Source: Primulina eburnea (taxonomy: Eukaryota; Streptophyta; Magnoliopsida; Lamiales; Gesneriaceae). From it: DNA of 64,000 nucleotides. The stretch is taken from positions 39,874,051 to 39,938,050 of the forward strand of contig NC_133108.1 in NCBI RefSeq assembly GCF_022965805.1. The letters run 5' to 3'. Position 1 is the first letter of the stretch. Each line of letters begins with the position of its first letter. Below, one piece after another: positions 27,893 to 41,142 of the stretch. A program made the position numbers and the translations under genes. The notes under the pieces were generated by a model that saw nothing but the letters and a program-made list of their open reading frames with translations, ran no database searches and had not been told where the DNA came from.

Positions 27893-28030
27893 TGGAAAAA
27901 AAAAATATTTTTTATAAGTTTTCTTCGTTACTATTTTGAAAAATCAAAAAAAAAAAAAAGAAAAAAAAGAAAAAAGGAAGACGCTGTGTTAATATTTGAC
28001 TAGTGGATATTGAGAGTGTATCCATTATAG

Positions 28031-28213
28031 AGTGGATCTCATGTGAGACCGTTTCACGGATCATAATCTGTGAGACGGGTCAACCCTACCCATATTCACA
28101 ATAAAAAATAATACTCTTAGCATAAAAAGTAATATTTTTTCATGAGTGACCTAAATAAGAGATTCGTCTGACAAATACGATCCGTGAGACCGTCTCACGC
28201 AAATTTTTGTCTT
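28031..28213 (+). repeat. GTGAGAC-type MITE, best plus-orientation copy
   Basis: Begins ctcatgtgagaccgtttcac, has gtgagacgggtcaaccctac in the left half, and ends gatccgtgagaccgtctcac followed by gcaaatttttg. The terminal GTGAGACCGTCTCAC is palindromic. Nearly the same sequence in reverse orientation lies at 46831-47012. No coding capacity. Confidence 0.7.
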
Positions 28214-28224
28214 CATCATTATAT

Positions 28225-28400
28225 CATGCAACCATCTATTGTAAGATGATTTATTTATGTAAGATGAGTAGATGACTTGACAAATGATAAATAATATTTT
28301 TATTATAAAAATTAATATATTTTTTATTAATTGATCGGGTTAAAGATTTGTTTCATAAAATTAACTTGTTAAAATCATCTCACATGAGTTTTTGTGATGT
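28225..28400 (+). repeat. GTGAGAC-type MITE, strongly diverged copy
   Basis: It directly follows the better copy. It reads ttgtaagatgatttatttat to ..atcatctcacatgagttttt with the same internal order. The tandem arrangement suggests either two insertions or an old duplication. Confidence 0.4.
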
Positions 28401-28851
28401 GAGTAATTCATTTCGACTCCCTTATAAATAAAATTGCGAAAAAAATCTGATAACTTTTTAAATAATTCTGAACTTCTTGGTCGTTGGGAGATTTCGGCCA
28501 AAGTTCCTTTGCCATTTTATTTAATTTAAATATTATATTATTAATTTGTTGTACTTAATTGATTATTTTGAGACTGCGTGAGCGCAAAGTTGTGAATTTT
28601 TCTGAGCAGACAACATTAAATAGTGATAATTAAAAGAATTATACCAAATACATTCATAACTCAGCATCTCCTTTTCAACCCCAATTTGGCTAAAATTAAG
28701 TAATAAATTAGTAACTGTTTCCTTGTTGTATTCAGACGTTGACTTCTAATTTGTCGCAAACAATTATAAAGTGTCATCGACGCTCGTTCGACGAACCATT
28801 TAAGATAATACTCGATAGCATGAAAATTTTCTTATAATTTGTGACATTGTT
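28401..28851. other. Spacer
   Basis: No gene or clear repeat recognised. Confidence 0.3.
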
Positions 28852-30170
28852 TGTCATACCCCGATACCGGAGTTAGTCGACACCGGCGTTATTTCAAAAT
28901 CACACAATTTATAAACAACAAGCCTCGTAATAATCAAAATAACCAGTCTATTTCGTAATTAAATAATCGTCTTTACAATGCTATTAAAACGAAATGCGGA
29001 AGCATAAAACATGATAATATAACTAAAAGACAGAATAATTCGATTGGTCTCGAATTGGATTGGCTTCATCATCATCCCTAAAAGTAATCTTGCGCTTCAT
29101 CCTCGATTTGTTCCTCGTTTTTATCTGGGTGGGAATGTAAGGGGTGAGTATTTTGGGAAATACTCAGTAAATGAGGGCCGATCGTGCATAACAAGTATCG
29201 AGGATATACATACGAATAAATTCTCGTAATTTCAATATTAAGCATGTTGAATCAAATACTAACACAAATACGAATATAGCACTGAAAATCATCTCATTTT
29301 CTATGGTTTTACTGATCAGTCCTCTATATTTACTCCTCTAAAGGGCGAGGCCAAAGGAACGGTTATTATAATCCACCGAATCAGGGCCTAAACAAAGCAT
29401 ATCAAAGTTCAGAATTTCCTTTACCATTTTTAAATCAAATCATTACAGTGCATTTCAAATACTGATCAACATGCTTTCAAATATTATAACTGATATCGAA
29501 CATTGAATAATTCAGGGGATTTCATACCAAATGGAAACGAATATATCATGCCGATCGAATTTTCAAAGTCATATTTAATTTATTTTCGAAATATATCATG
29601 CTCACTTAAAAAGAAAATAAATGTGCCAAATCTTTTATCTAATAATATTATATATTCAAAAGTCCACTTTAAAAATAATTAAATAAATGGACCATATTTA
29701 TTAAAAGAATATAAATATCAAGAGCCACTTAAAATAAATATAAGTGTGCAATTTTATATAATAATAGCAAAAACCCACTTACTTGAGAAATTGTTCCGAA
29801 ATTCTTGAAATGAACAATTTGGAGTTTGACACCAAAAACCAGTCACCTTGAAAAAATATTTGCGTCTAATTGAACCGTTGGATCGATCTGAAATTTGGAT
29901 ATGTTGCTCACAACACGTGTAAGTATATTTTGAACGGTGGAGATCGGATTATGATTTATAAAACGACGAGAAAAACTTTCTGGATTTGTGCAGAATTTTG
30001 GCACTCGAAAATTGGTAGAAACTTGGAGTGATCTATGTGTGGTAATTTGTGTCCTTTTACAGAGAATTGGTAAGGCAACCTACTATTCCATGATCTCATA
30101 TCTCAAGCCACTACTCCATGATCCCAACCACTAAGCCAGGTTTAATTAACCACTAAACCATGTTTTTATG
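28852..30170 (+). repeat. LTR-like dispersed repeat, copy 1
   Basis: Begins tgtcataccccgataccgga, then gacaccggcgttatttcaaa and aacaacaagcctcgtaataa, and later ctcctctaaagggcgaggcc. The same ordered blocks occur at 36104 and 37498. A TG start and non-coding content suggest solo LTRs of one retrotransposon family. The right boundary is approximate. Confidence 0.5.
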
Positions 30171-33100
30171 CCACTAAGTATGTGGATTTGCTGGTCTTCA
30201 CATTGTTCACGATTTCTTCCGAAGTCAAAAATTATTATGTTTAACTAGAATTACTGTTTCTAGAATAATATATCTGGAAGATTATTTAAATCCAATTACA
30301 GCCCAAATTTTTAATCATTGTCTAAATTTATGAATTACTTTCCCGTCCAAAAATTTTCAAACCAGTAATCTCAAGCCATTCATTTCTCCCACAAAACGAC
30401 TTATACAATGCCAAAAATAATTATTTTGTATTGTTCTTTGTATGGACATGTATATCTCAAGGGAAGTAAGATTACTTCAACTTAAGCCTTTAAAATTTTA
30501 TAATAAAATTTTCTGTAACGATGAATCTCGAAATCTTTCGCCGTCCCTCCATCATACAAATATATGGTTGAATTAAATGTCGAAAATACAGCTCCACATT
30601 ATACGAACTTTCGATGTTTTTTGAACGACTCAAACAAATGACCTATCACTAAGAGAAGTTTTCTTCAATACAATTTTGTTCAAACCGTAGGATATATTCC
30701 TAAAAAGAACCATTATGAACTCATCCACGATCCTTTCTTCTTCTTCTTTTTCTTTTTCTTTTTGACGCGGCTTTGCGCTCAAACTGTTTGTGCTAGCGAT
30801 GTTAAAGCAGCGCCATGGCCTTACGTACTTGTCGATGATCCACAGATTAATAGTTTCGTCTTGATCTTCGTTGCAACTACATAAATGATCGACATTAGCT
30901 TTTACACATTTTTTTTACTCCTCTAAGCTTTTTAGTTGCCACCGAGTTTTTGTTTCTGAACTTTACCAAAATATCTGATCATACCAATAAATATATCATT
31001 TCATCTTATTAACCCATAATTTTCCTCTTAATCTTCCAATGTGGAACTTTAGTTATATTCTCAACAATCTAAGCTAGTAAATGCGTGTTCTGATAATAAT
31101 TTACGCATCTTCCTGTTAATTATGTTTATGCAACATTAGAAAATTTTCATTTGATGCATATGATTTGTTTTATTATTTCAGTTTCCAGAATTTTTTAAAG
31201 TAAAAATTAGGTACACAACGTTAAAATTTGGTATTGATGTAATAGAGAAGATAATTGTAACTGGACCTTTGTAGTAATTAAAACCCAAAGTTTAGGAAAT
31301 TTCCAAAAAAAAAAAAAAAAACTTAAAGAAATTGGACCACCTGTCCCTTGGGTGTGCCTTTAGTTCTTTGTCATGTTTTACTTTAATAATCGATTTTACA
31401 AACACCTATTAAAGCATCCATGAGCTGACCTCCAATACATCAAACATCTGGATTATATCTCACTCGATACTCACATAAATATTTGTTGAAGCGAATGCTT
31501 ATAACAATAGCATATAAATGGATTCGTAAAGATAAAGTAGTAATCAAAACAAGTGTGCTTTTTACAGTATGACTATCGTGTAAAAGAAAGCTTGTACAGT
31601 TTCCTTAAAACAGATTCGTCCTCTCCGAAATGTGCTTCAAGGTTCCAGGGAGAGTCTGTTTCTACATGCGCGAGAGATAACCTCTTGACCAATCATTGTT
31701 ACACCTCCTTAACCTCCCTAAAGTGTAACACAATATAAACTTAACTATACTACTTTATTTTTTCGATGTGGGACAAACTCACCTTTTCACATTTCCATTC
31801 ACTCACATGAAAAGCCCATAAACCTCATAACCCGTACTTTTAATCCAACAATATTCAAATTAACTGTTCACAATATGGACGATAATATTTGCTTTTATTA
31901 CATCTGTCACCACACACACACCAATATATATCTTTTAGTGACGTCGATCATGAAATTTATTTCTCATTTTTTATGACATAAGCAGGCTGGCGTAACACAT
32001 GAAGACGTCAATTAAACAATCGATAGTGGAATTACGTGTTCATTTTGCCGCTGGACTTGGAGTCCACCCGTTTACACACAGCATTATTTATTTGCTTTTT
32101 GACTAAAGTCAACGCATGCTCCAAATTTATGAATCTGTAATGGTTTAATTGTTCACACATAATTACAGTTGGGATTACTTTAGAAATGGAAACTCACCTA
32201 CCTCTCTGCAAATTACGAATGAGATGAAAAAAAATTATTTCGACTTGAGATTTCACGTGTAGCACGAATGGTACTTGATCCAAAATTTGAGCAGATATAT
32301 CATGTTTATTTGTTTATAATTGAACTATATATTGAAAAAGTTTGTCCATTATGGGATGGAAATGTTTCGTTACTAATTTTCTTATTTGTTTTTTTTGTGA
32401 TTTTGGTCTTCTATGTTCTCAAAATTTCAATTTTAGTGAAGTAGTATCTTTATTTTAGTTTTTTGCTTTTGTTCCCTCGCAGATTTGGTTTTTTTATGAT
32501 GTAATGTTTACATGATGTCGACTTAGCGTTTATGTATATGGTTTCATATCAGCACTCTCGATAAAATTTATTAAAATTACCAAAATTTGAAACATACAAG
32601 ACTAAAATCCAATTTTGGCTACATAAAATGACCAAATTCATAAAAGAAACATACATCAAAAACACAAATGAAAACTTTCCTTTAATATCAGTATAAATAA
32701 ATACTCACATAATCCAATTAAAATCTCGACTTGGAGTGGGCATACAATTTACATTTCTCTGTTTTTTTTGTCATTAAATATGCTGTTCTGATTTGTGTTG
32801 CTAGAGACTGTTGAAAATGTGTGTGTTCTCTATTATTTTGATGCTTGAGATAATTTCTCGATATATATATATATATAGGAGTTTAATTAAATACTTTGCA
32901 TTAAACTTATGAAAACTATTTCTATCTGCATGTTTCATTTGTAAGACAACGTGTTACGGCAATTTTCGAATTATAATCGCGCTTAGGGTTTTGAGGAGCT
33001 AGGTTGTGATTCTTATGTTTAAGGTAATTGGATTGGATTATACATTTAATTTGTACTAGCTATTCTTATAAAATCGAATATTACACATAGCCAAATTTTA

Positions 33101-33279
33101 GCCTAACTATTTTTTTTCTCTAAAAAAAATAATTTTTTTTGCTACGATCGTCTCTCCAAAAGTCTTTATGGTCAGACACAAACTATAGATTTTGATAAAA
33201 CGACAAACACTAGATCCTATACCAAATAATTATAAAATCAGATCATATAAGTTTACTTAATTAAGAGTATGTATCTTGT
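30171..33279. other. Long AT-rich spacer
   Basis: No gene supported. 30730-30890 is GC-richer and slightly gene-like but shows no convincing exon. 31303-31321 is an A-run and 32860-32877 a short TA microsatellite. Confidence 0.35.
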
Positions 33280-33445
33280 GAGATCATCTCACAAATCTAT
33301 TTTCATGAGACGAGTCAACTCGATCTATATTTTAAGTAAAAATAACAATACTTTTAAAATAAAATATAATATATTTTCATTAATCAAATTATGTTGAAGA
33401 TCTGTTTCATAAAATTGACTTGTTAAATGGTTTCACAAGAATATT
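33280..33445 (+). repeat. GTGAGAC-type MITE, diverged copy
   Basis: Starts cttgtgagatcatctcacaa, includes atgagacgagtcaactcgat, and ends ..aatggtttcacaagaatatt. Same family as 28031-28213. Confidence 0.5.
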
Positions 33446-33711
33446 TAATAAAATACCAACATAACCGATTGACTTGTCCTTTGCTTAGGAGCGGTTATTA
33501 CATTTTGGCAAACCCGTACTTGTTGTTGGGTCAGCCCACTTGAAGTTTCCAGAATCGGCAACTAACAAGAGTGATGATCTCCATAAATTTGTGGTAGCTT
33601 TAATATTTAAAATTGTAAAGCGATTCAATCATCATGTTTCGATTGTTTTATCAATTAGAGACAATTATTGCATCATAACATTGGTGTATGAATTTCATCA
33701 TAACTAGTATG

Positions 33712-33857
33712 TATCGAGGTACAATTATTATCTCTGTTGGGTAGAGCGATCGAACCATGACGCTTGAATTGTTGTGTGGTTTTTAAAAGATTTGAGTTGC
33801 ACAATTACCACCAGCTATAACTTTTGGTAAAGCGACAAGCGTTCGATACTACAGTAT
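33712..33857 (+). repeat. Diverged TRIM long terminal repeat
   Basis: ggtacaattattatctctgt, ggtagagcgatcgaaccatg, aagatttgagttgcacaatt and ggtaaagcgacaagcgttcg match, in order, the LTR of the complete TRIM at 57223-57572 read on its minus strand. No second LTR or primer-binding site is obvious, so it looks like a solo LTR. Confidence 0.6.
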
Positions 33858-34113
33858 GTACTTGATGCCGACGAATAGTAATTTTAATTTTCTTTATAAA
33901 TTGTACTTATATTTAAAAAAAACATAATTTATGAAGATGTATAAATGAAGGGCAAAGTAGGCCATTCATAATTAAAAAAATTCGGCCCATTACTTATTAC
34001 TTTATATAATTACGGATTAATAAGTTCTCAACAAAGTATATCTAATCTACTACTTTAATTTAGAGAACCCTATGTTTTCTAAAACAATGTCCAGAAGAAA
34101 TTTTTAAAAGATG

Positions 34114-34147
<34 letters not shown>

Positions 34148-35062
34148 TAATAATAAGAATAATAATGATAATAATAAATAAAAAAATATTTTTTAAAAAA
34201 ATGTTAAATCCAAAGCACAAGCACGGATTCCAAGAAAAATTCTTGGTCCCTACCAAGAATTATTAACAATTATTAAATATAATAAGCTAAAACCTAATCG
34301 TACATGGCTATGCATATATATAATTGACACCCAAATCTTCTGCAATGATGATACTGAAAGCATCGTGATTATAGATTATCAACTTTCAAATGATATGTAT
34401 ATATAAATAATTTCCAAAAGCAAATACTACATAAAAAAAAGAGTAGATATTACAATGAGTCCGTTGTATAAGTTCAGTTTATACAATTTTTCAGATAATG
34501 AGTCAGTTGTATAAGTTCAGTTTATACAAATTTTTTCAGATAATTTGTCTCTAGCTAGTATATTGCATATTCTATTTTTTTAACTAGAGAGTTTTATTAT
34601 AATCGTAGTCTCGAATTTGATGATTTATTCAATGATTAGAATTTTGATATCAGATGAACTAATTTAACGACAATGTTACTGCACATTAATTCTTGATGAA
34701 TTGAAAAGTTTGACATAGAGAGCAGAATCTGGCACGTACCCAATTTTTTTTTTTGAGAAAATCGAAGAGTTTTTGGATTAGCAGCAAAGAGAATCCATGC
34801 TTATAAATAGGTTGCTTGAAAAGGCGAGCCGAGTGAAAAATGGATGTCAGCATGCATGTAGGCATGCGTTAATATTCTTGAATCTTAGACCATATGGTTT
34901 TTGTTATTGTATATTATTTCTTCAGAATTCTCAGATGCCAAGAGATTTTTTTGGTAATTGGATTCTTTTAAATTTTGGCATTTTCCCATATTTCCATCGT
35001 CTTTGTAAAAAAGTGATAATTGTCCTATTTTTCTATGATTTGTTATTTGTCTACATATTTGT
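33858..35062. other. Spacer with ATA microsatellite
   Basis: 34113-34180 is an (ATA)n-type microsatellite. An imperfect repeat of gtataagttcagtttataca occurs near 34466 and 34509. No gene supported. Confidence 0.4.
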
Positions 35063-35194
35063 CCTTCAAAAAAATATATGATGTGTTTAATTTATATACA
35101 ATTTAAAATATTTAAGTTGTCTGATTATCCTTCAAAAAAATATATGATGTGTTTAATTTATATACAATTTAAAATATTTAAGTTGTCTGATTAT
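35063..35194. repeat. Perfect 66-bp tandem duplication
   Basis: The unit starting ccttcaaaaaaatatatgat and ending ..agttgtctgattat is present twice without any difference by eye, at 35063-35128 and 35129-35194. This indicates a very recent duplication. Confidence 0.9.
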
Positions 35195-36103
35195 CGTTAT
35201 TTATGTTTTCGGTTTCGTGTCAGAATGCATTCTAAAATTCAAATAATACAAGTGACAGATTTCTGCATTTGAGTAGTAGGGAAGAATAAACTCTCAAATC
35301 AAGAATAATACAACAGTAGTATTCTTTCTTAGATTGTCTTCTTGGTAGAATGCGCGTGTATATGAAATAGTCCGTCAAATGAACGATAAAATGAATTGGA
35401 TTGAGTTATTTATATAATGATTATTTTTCGATTTCCAATTTTTTACACGATACAGTCTTGAAAATGAAAACATTAATGCCAGCCTCTCCTCTCTATTCTC
35501 ATTAATTTTTTATATATATATAATTTATATTGGATTATTTTTTTACAAAATAAAAATAAAAATTTATACAATCAAAATAAAGTGTATAATTAATTTTTGG
35601 TCTTCCAACATGCATGTCGGAAAATGGATTCTTAAAATATACTGGAAGCAATTGAGTACTTTTTCAGTAGTATACAATATTATATGATGTCCGATTAAAT
35701 TGTTTGATTGAGCATATCGACCAAGGACAGAACTGTGAACGTTTTTGTCCATATTATTTTTGTTTTTGTTTTTTTGCGCAATTATTATTATTATTATTAT
35801 TATTATTATTTTGTTTTCATGATTGAATATGCAGGGATTAGGGAACACGTCTATTCCAATCCCAACATATCAAATTATATATATTCCTCCATTCAGAAAC
35901 TATTTTTTACAAACCATTCAGACACATTATTACACAAGGAAGACAGAGTACTACAGACATCTGATTTAAATTGATATAATTAAGTGTTTGTCTGAATATT
36001 TATATGTTTATTTGAAATACTGCAAAAAAAAAAACAACTGTGTATGTGATTTGAATTCGGGGTGATGTACAACACCGTCGTTGGATCATGTGAGTTATAC
36101 TTT
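35195..36103. other. Spacer with TTA microsatellite
   Basis: 35780-35811 is (TTA)n. Open frames here on both strands are caused by the repeat. No gene supported. Confidence 0.4.
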
Positions 36104-37320
36104 ATGTCACGTACCGGGACGGAGATTGGTTGACATTGGCGTTGCTTTCAAATTTACATTCGAAAACAACAAGCCTCAGAAGTACAGAATTCAGAAATTA
36201 AACCAGTCTTTTTATTCATAAATACTGAATATTTCAATGTCTGATACAAACTCAATGCCAAATGTTTTACAGCGAAAATGTAAAACCAAATACAACGTCT
36301 CAACAAATGCAGCGGAATAAACATAAACTAGGACTAATAAACAACGGGTTTTTCACCAGCCTCAGAATTGAATCTGCTCTTCTTCTTCTAAATTTTCTTC
36401 ATCGTTCTTATCTGAGATGAGTTTGGTAGGTGAGTGATATGATTGTCGCTCGTAATCAGGGGCGAGAATAACTCCCAGTTTTCGAAATCGTTTTCAACGG
36501 AAGCAGTAATACAATAATATACGGAAAACTGTTATTTTCATAACAGAAATCAGAATTCAGAAATAACAGATTTCAGAACAGAAATCAGAATTAGTAAGCA
36601 CTTAGCACGTACGTGAATTTCATGGTTAAACTGATAGCAATCCCTTATATGTTCTCTCCTCTAAGGGGTGACGCCAGAATCAGAAATCAGAATTCAGAGA
36701 TGTTCAGAATATATATTCCTACCATTAGTTCACTAGCTGGTTTCAGTGCTTCAAAAATCAGATATCAAAAATTAAACATACAGAAAATGTTCTTTAAAAT
36801 AGAATTATCAAACTGATTTCAAGATATTTATATATAAGCTCACTTACCGTAATTTGCTAAAAAGTGTTTCGGTTGAAGTCTGGAAATCTGCTTGCCTCGC
36901 TACTGGATTTTACAGCTCGAAAATAGGCACTCTCTTAGCTCTAATTTCAAGTGATAACTCAATACTTGTGTAACCACAATTTCCAATTTCAGAGATCTAA
37001 GGGTGATATTTATAAGCCAAATCTTGACTGTTAGACTCCCTATTAATGGCCATAATCTGCCATGATGTGCCATTAATAACCTTTAGTTAAATGTTTCAGT
37101 TAAAGTCATAAGCAGAATCAGTAGCTATCTGTTGAAATCTCGCTACTGTACTCTTCTGCTGTTGGATTCTGTCTGTTGGAAAATATCATCTTCTGAAATA
37201 TTAACTGTTGCTAGAATTGTTAGCTTCTGCTAGAATTTTCTTTGCTACTGAATATTGCTAGCTGCTAAAAAATACTAACTGCTGCTGGAAATTAATGTTC
37301 TCACACTTTATCTTCATATT
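36104..37320 (+). repeat. LTR-like dispersed repeat, copy 2
   Basis: Begins tgtcacgtaccgggacggag, then gacattggcgttgctttcaa and aacaacaagcctcagaagta, later tctcctctaaggggtgacgc. The order of blocks matches copy 1 at 28852. The end is uncertain; 37,080-37,300 is rich in tctgctgttg/tgctagaat words. Confidence 0.5.
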
Positions 37321-37497
37321 CTCTTGAAAAACGTAAGTAATATTTGATTGAGATTTGATTATTATATATTTTTTGTGAAAAAAAATAATCAAAACATGTT
37401 TGATAAATAGTTTACAATTTCACACAACTGTCAATGATGATGACATATGTTTGTCTTGATCAGAAATTAGTATGAATTTGATTTTAGTACTGGTGAC

Positions 37498-38650
37498 TGT
37501 CGTATCCCCGAGATGATAATGTTTGACAATTAATAATTGAAATAATAAAATTTATAGTACAATATACGATCAAATTAGTTTTTTCTTTTTAATGAAACAT
37601 TTTCTTTATGATGAAAGTGAAATACGAAAAATATGGAAGCGAATTACAAACGAATTTAATAATTGAAATAATAAACTTTATAGTACAATATACAATCAAA
37701 TTAGTCTTTTTTTTAATGAAACATTGTCTTTATGATGGTACGAAAATGAAATACGAAAATTATGGAAGCGAATTACAAACAAAGTAAGGCAAAAATGAAA
37801 TAGAACTCTAAGATTAATCACTGTCCCCAAAACATTTCTTGTTTTTTATCAAGTTGTTCTTTGTTCTAATTATTTGAAAAATGAGAGTCATAGTGAATAT
37901 TTTGTGAAATAATCAGTAGATATGGGACGATTGATCATAACGAATAACAAATAAATATACATATATTATACAATTCGAAGAATAGCATGTCGAATTCAAT
38001 AATCAAAGCAGAGAAATACAAATAACATTGAAAGTCGTCGTATTCTTCATGGTTCACTGATTAGTCTCTAACTATTAACCTCTAAGGAACGAGATCATGT
38101 CAACGATTATTATATCTCATTGTATCATGGCCATAAGAAATCAAATATCAAAAGTCGGAAATTCTTTTACCATTTCATCGGCAAATCATCAAAGTATCTT
38201 TAAATAATTTTAAACATGCTTTCAAATGTAACAAATATATCTTACCGAATTGAAGTAAAGCAGTCATATATCAAATTATGAATATATCATGTCGACCGAA
38301 GTTTCAAATACATACAGAGATTTTAAAAGTATAAGTTCGTTTACAGTAAATTGCTCAAAACATGAAGAGGGGCTAGCTGAAATTATCGAACCAAGGTTTC
38401 CAAAAAGACTCGCGTAGAAAACCCTCGAACTTGGATCAAACTTTGCTTGAATTCGGACAACACTTTGGAGAGAAATTCGCTGGACGAATATGCTGCTACA
38501 ACCTTCAACAATTTTGGATGCTAGTTGCTCGAAAATATGGATCGTTTCTGCAGATTTTGGTGTATTTCCATTCAGAAATGAGAGGCATGTATATATAATT
38601 CAGGAAGAAGGAGCTATAAATGATAGGTCCTTCATAGAGCCTTGCATTAA
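37498..38650 (+). repeat. LTR-like dispersed repeat, copy 3, left part
   Basis: Begins tgtcgtatccccgagatgat and contains agtagatatgggacgattga and aacctctaaggaacgagatc, matching copies 1 and 2. It is cut by the Harbinger element at 38651 and seems to resume at 42600. It also contains an internal duplication of taataattgaaataataaa.. near 37530 and 37660. Confidence 0.5.
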
Positions 38651-39574
38651 CAGTGTGTTTGGCAATCAGGATTTGGATGGATTCCATGGGATTTGGATTT
38701 CAAAATCCTATTTTTATTGTTTGGCAAGATAATAAAAAAAAAAGATTCGGATTTGTGTAAAATTTTATGGGAATTCATGAGATTTCATGGGATTTCCATA
38801 AGAATATCCAAATCCCATCAATTGATAACATATGTGGATTTGATTTAAAAACACACAATTATTTTTTTATCCAAATAAAATATATTATATATAATCAAGG
38901 TAGTATTAATATAATTCATTAACTTATATATATACTCAAACGATAATTTCATATATATTGTCTTTCCCAAAATATACAATTCTTCAAATCATCTTCGTTT
39001 TTTATTTGGTTCTTATTTATAATAATATTTTGCATATTCGAGAAAAAGATTTCACGTATCTCTATTTATTTTTGAGAAATTATGTAAAAATCTTGTTTCT
39101 TCTCTTCATCATTCTTCACAAACACATCATTCTCATCGGTCAACTTTCTCCACCAAAAGTTTCTACTTACATGGTTAGACATTTTTTTCTTTTAACTTTT
39201 TTTAGAAGTTGAAAGCTTTCGTTTAAATTTTATAAGTTTCGTGTGTAATTATCAAAACCTCTTTTTACGTTTAATAATTAATTTCATGTTAAAGTTTAAA
39301 GTTTGACTACAAATTTCATCACCTTCATGCGTTTGACCTCTTGTGAAATTTGATTATGATTAAACATATGAAATATAGTGCATGTTTATGTCCAAAATCA
39401 ATTTTTGTTGCTTGATCTTTATACTGGTAATTATATTTTTTTGTTTTTGTTATATTTTTGTTAACAAAAGTACATCATGCTTTTGTGTGCTACTATTTTA
39501 TTATTTCTGGTTATGATACATGTTGAATTTTTGCAATAGTTCTTTTATTTTGTATAAAAAAAATTATTTTATAG

Positions 39575-40945
39575 ATGGATGGAGTCAAAGAATCAACTCG
39601 ACGATCACATATTGCGGTTGTAGCAATAGTAGCTTGTGTTGCTTACTTGAATATGTTATTTCATAAAAATAAGAGCTACATAAATAGCATCATATCAGAA
39701 AAAGATTCAAAAAGAGATGCATGTAGTTAGAAAGGAGTTAATGTATCGTATTGAAAATGATGAAAAAATTCGTGGGGTGCTTCGTATGGAGCCAACATTA
39801 TTTATGAAATTTGTTACACTATTACGAGAGAAAACTTTCCTCAAAGATACTATTTACAGCAGCATAGAAGAACAATTTGCAAAATTTTTGTATGTTGTTG
39901 GGCAAAATGAAAGTACTCGTTCTATGGGATTTATATCTTTACGATCTGGAGAAATCATCAGTTGAAATTTTCACAATATCTTGAAAGCGATCATATCTCT
40001 TCAAGATCAATTCATGATCCAACCTGATGGAAACAAGGTCCCACCTGAAATCTTTCATAATCATATATTCTATCCATATTTCAAGGTAAAAATATATAAA
40101 TAAAACTTTTTTTTATTGTTTTATTAAAATCTAAGCCATACATGATTAAAAAATAATTTAATTTTGATATATATAATAGGATTGCGTTGGCGCAATCGAT
40201 GGAACACATTTTCGTGTTAAAGTATCTAAAGAACATGTTGCAAGATATAGAGGAAGAAAAGATTTCCCGACACAAAATGTGCTAGCTGCTTGTACCTTTG
40301 ACTTGAGGTTTACATATGTGTTACCTGGATGGGAAGGTTCTGCAGCTGATGGACGTGTCCTTGAGGATGTACTCGAAAGAGAAGATAAACTAAAAATTCC
40401 AAATGGTATTTCATCATACATATACTAATAAATGTAAATGGTACATAAAAATATTATTAATCCTCGATTATGTTTTGTAGGTAAATTTTATCTTGTCGAT
40501 GCTGGATTTATGCTAAGAGATGGTTTCATTGCTCCTTTCAGAGGAATTCGATATCATCTAAAAGAATATACTAATCGTGGGCCAGAATCCCAAAAAGAAA
40601 TATTTAATCACATACATGCATCTTTGAGGAATGCCATTGAAAGAGCATTCGGTGTTTTAAAGAAAAGATTTTCAATTTTAGCTAGCGGTGTCCGAGCCTA
40701 ACTACAACGTAGAGACACATTCCAAAATTATATTAGCATGCTGCATTTTGCATAATTTTCTCATGGGAGTAGATCCTGATGAAAGATTGATTGCTGAAGT
40801 CGATAGTGAACTAACAAATGAAGATATTGTGACTGAAGAAAATACAGCTTCTCGTGGTAGATCTAAAAGTGGTAGGCGTGGAATAATGATAAGAAATAGA
40901 ATAGCGCAAGAAATGTGGGAAGATTATGAGTGTGGTCCTACTTAG
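39575..40945 (+). pseudogene. PIF/Harbinger (HARBI1-like) transposase, broken
   Basis: The catalytic DDE triad is recognisable: D in DCVGAIDGTHFRVKV (about 40180), D in YLVDAGFMLRDGF (about 40490) and E in NAIERAFGVLKKRF (about 40635). Two introns, at about 40086-40179 and 40408-40480, have GT-AG ends. Lesions: TAG at 39728-39730 in the frame of the first ATG, TGA at 39963 just before NFHNILKAI, and a frameshift near 40688 after RFSILASG, after which PNYNVETHSKIILACCILHN continues. The end at 40945 is a normal C terminus. The protein would cut and rejoin element ends; this copy cannot make it. Confidence 0.88.
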
Positions 40946-41142
40946 AATATTTTGGTCGTCCTATAATTTTAATTTAATAATATTAAAGTTGTTTGATTTC
41001 TATGTAAAATTTGTTCTTTTTTATGAATTTATATTTTTTATTGTTGTACTCAACAAACTAATTGCGTAATTGTCTTATCATTAGATATTTTAATTATTTT
41101 TTTTATGATTTGAGCTTTGTAATGTTTATCACATATTAGGAA

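Noticed and set aside
30730..30890. GC-richer patch that looked like a gene fragment
   Set aside because: All frames are interrupted or unrelated to known proteins; nothing supports splicing.
35708..35974. Open frame with a Tyr run
   Set aside because: Created by the TTA microsatellite.
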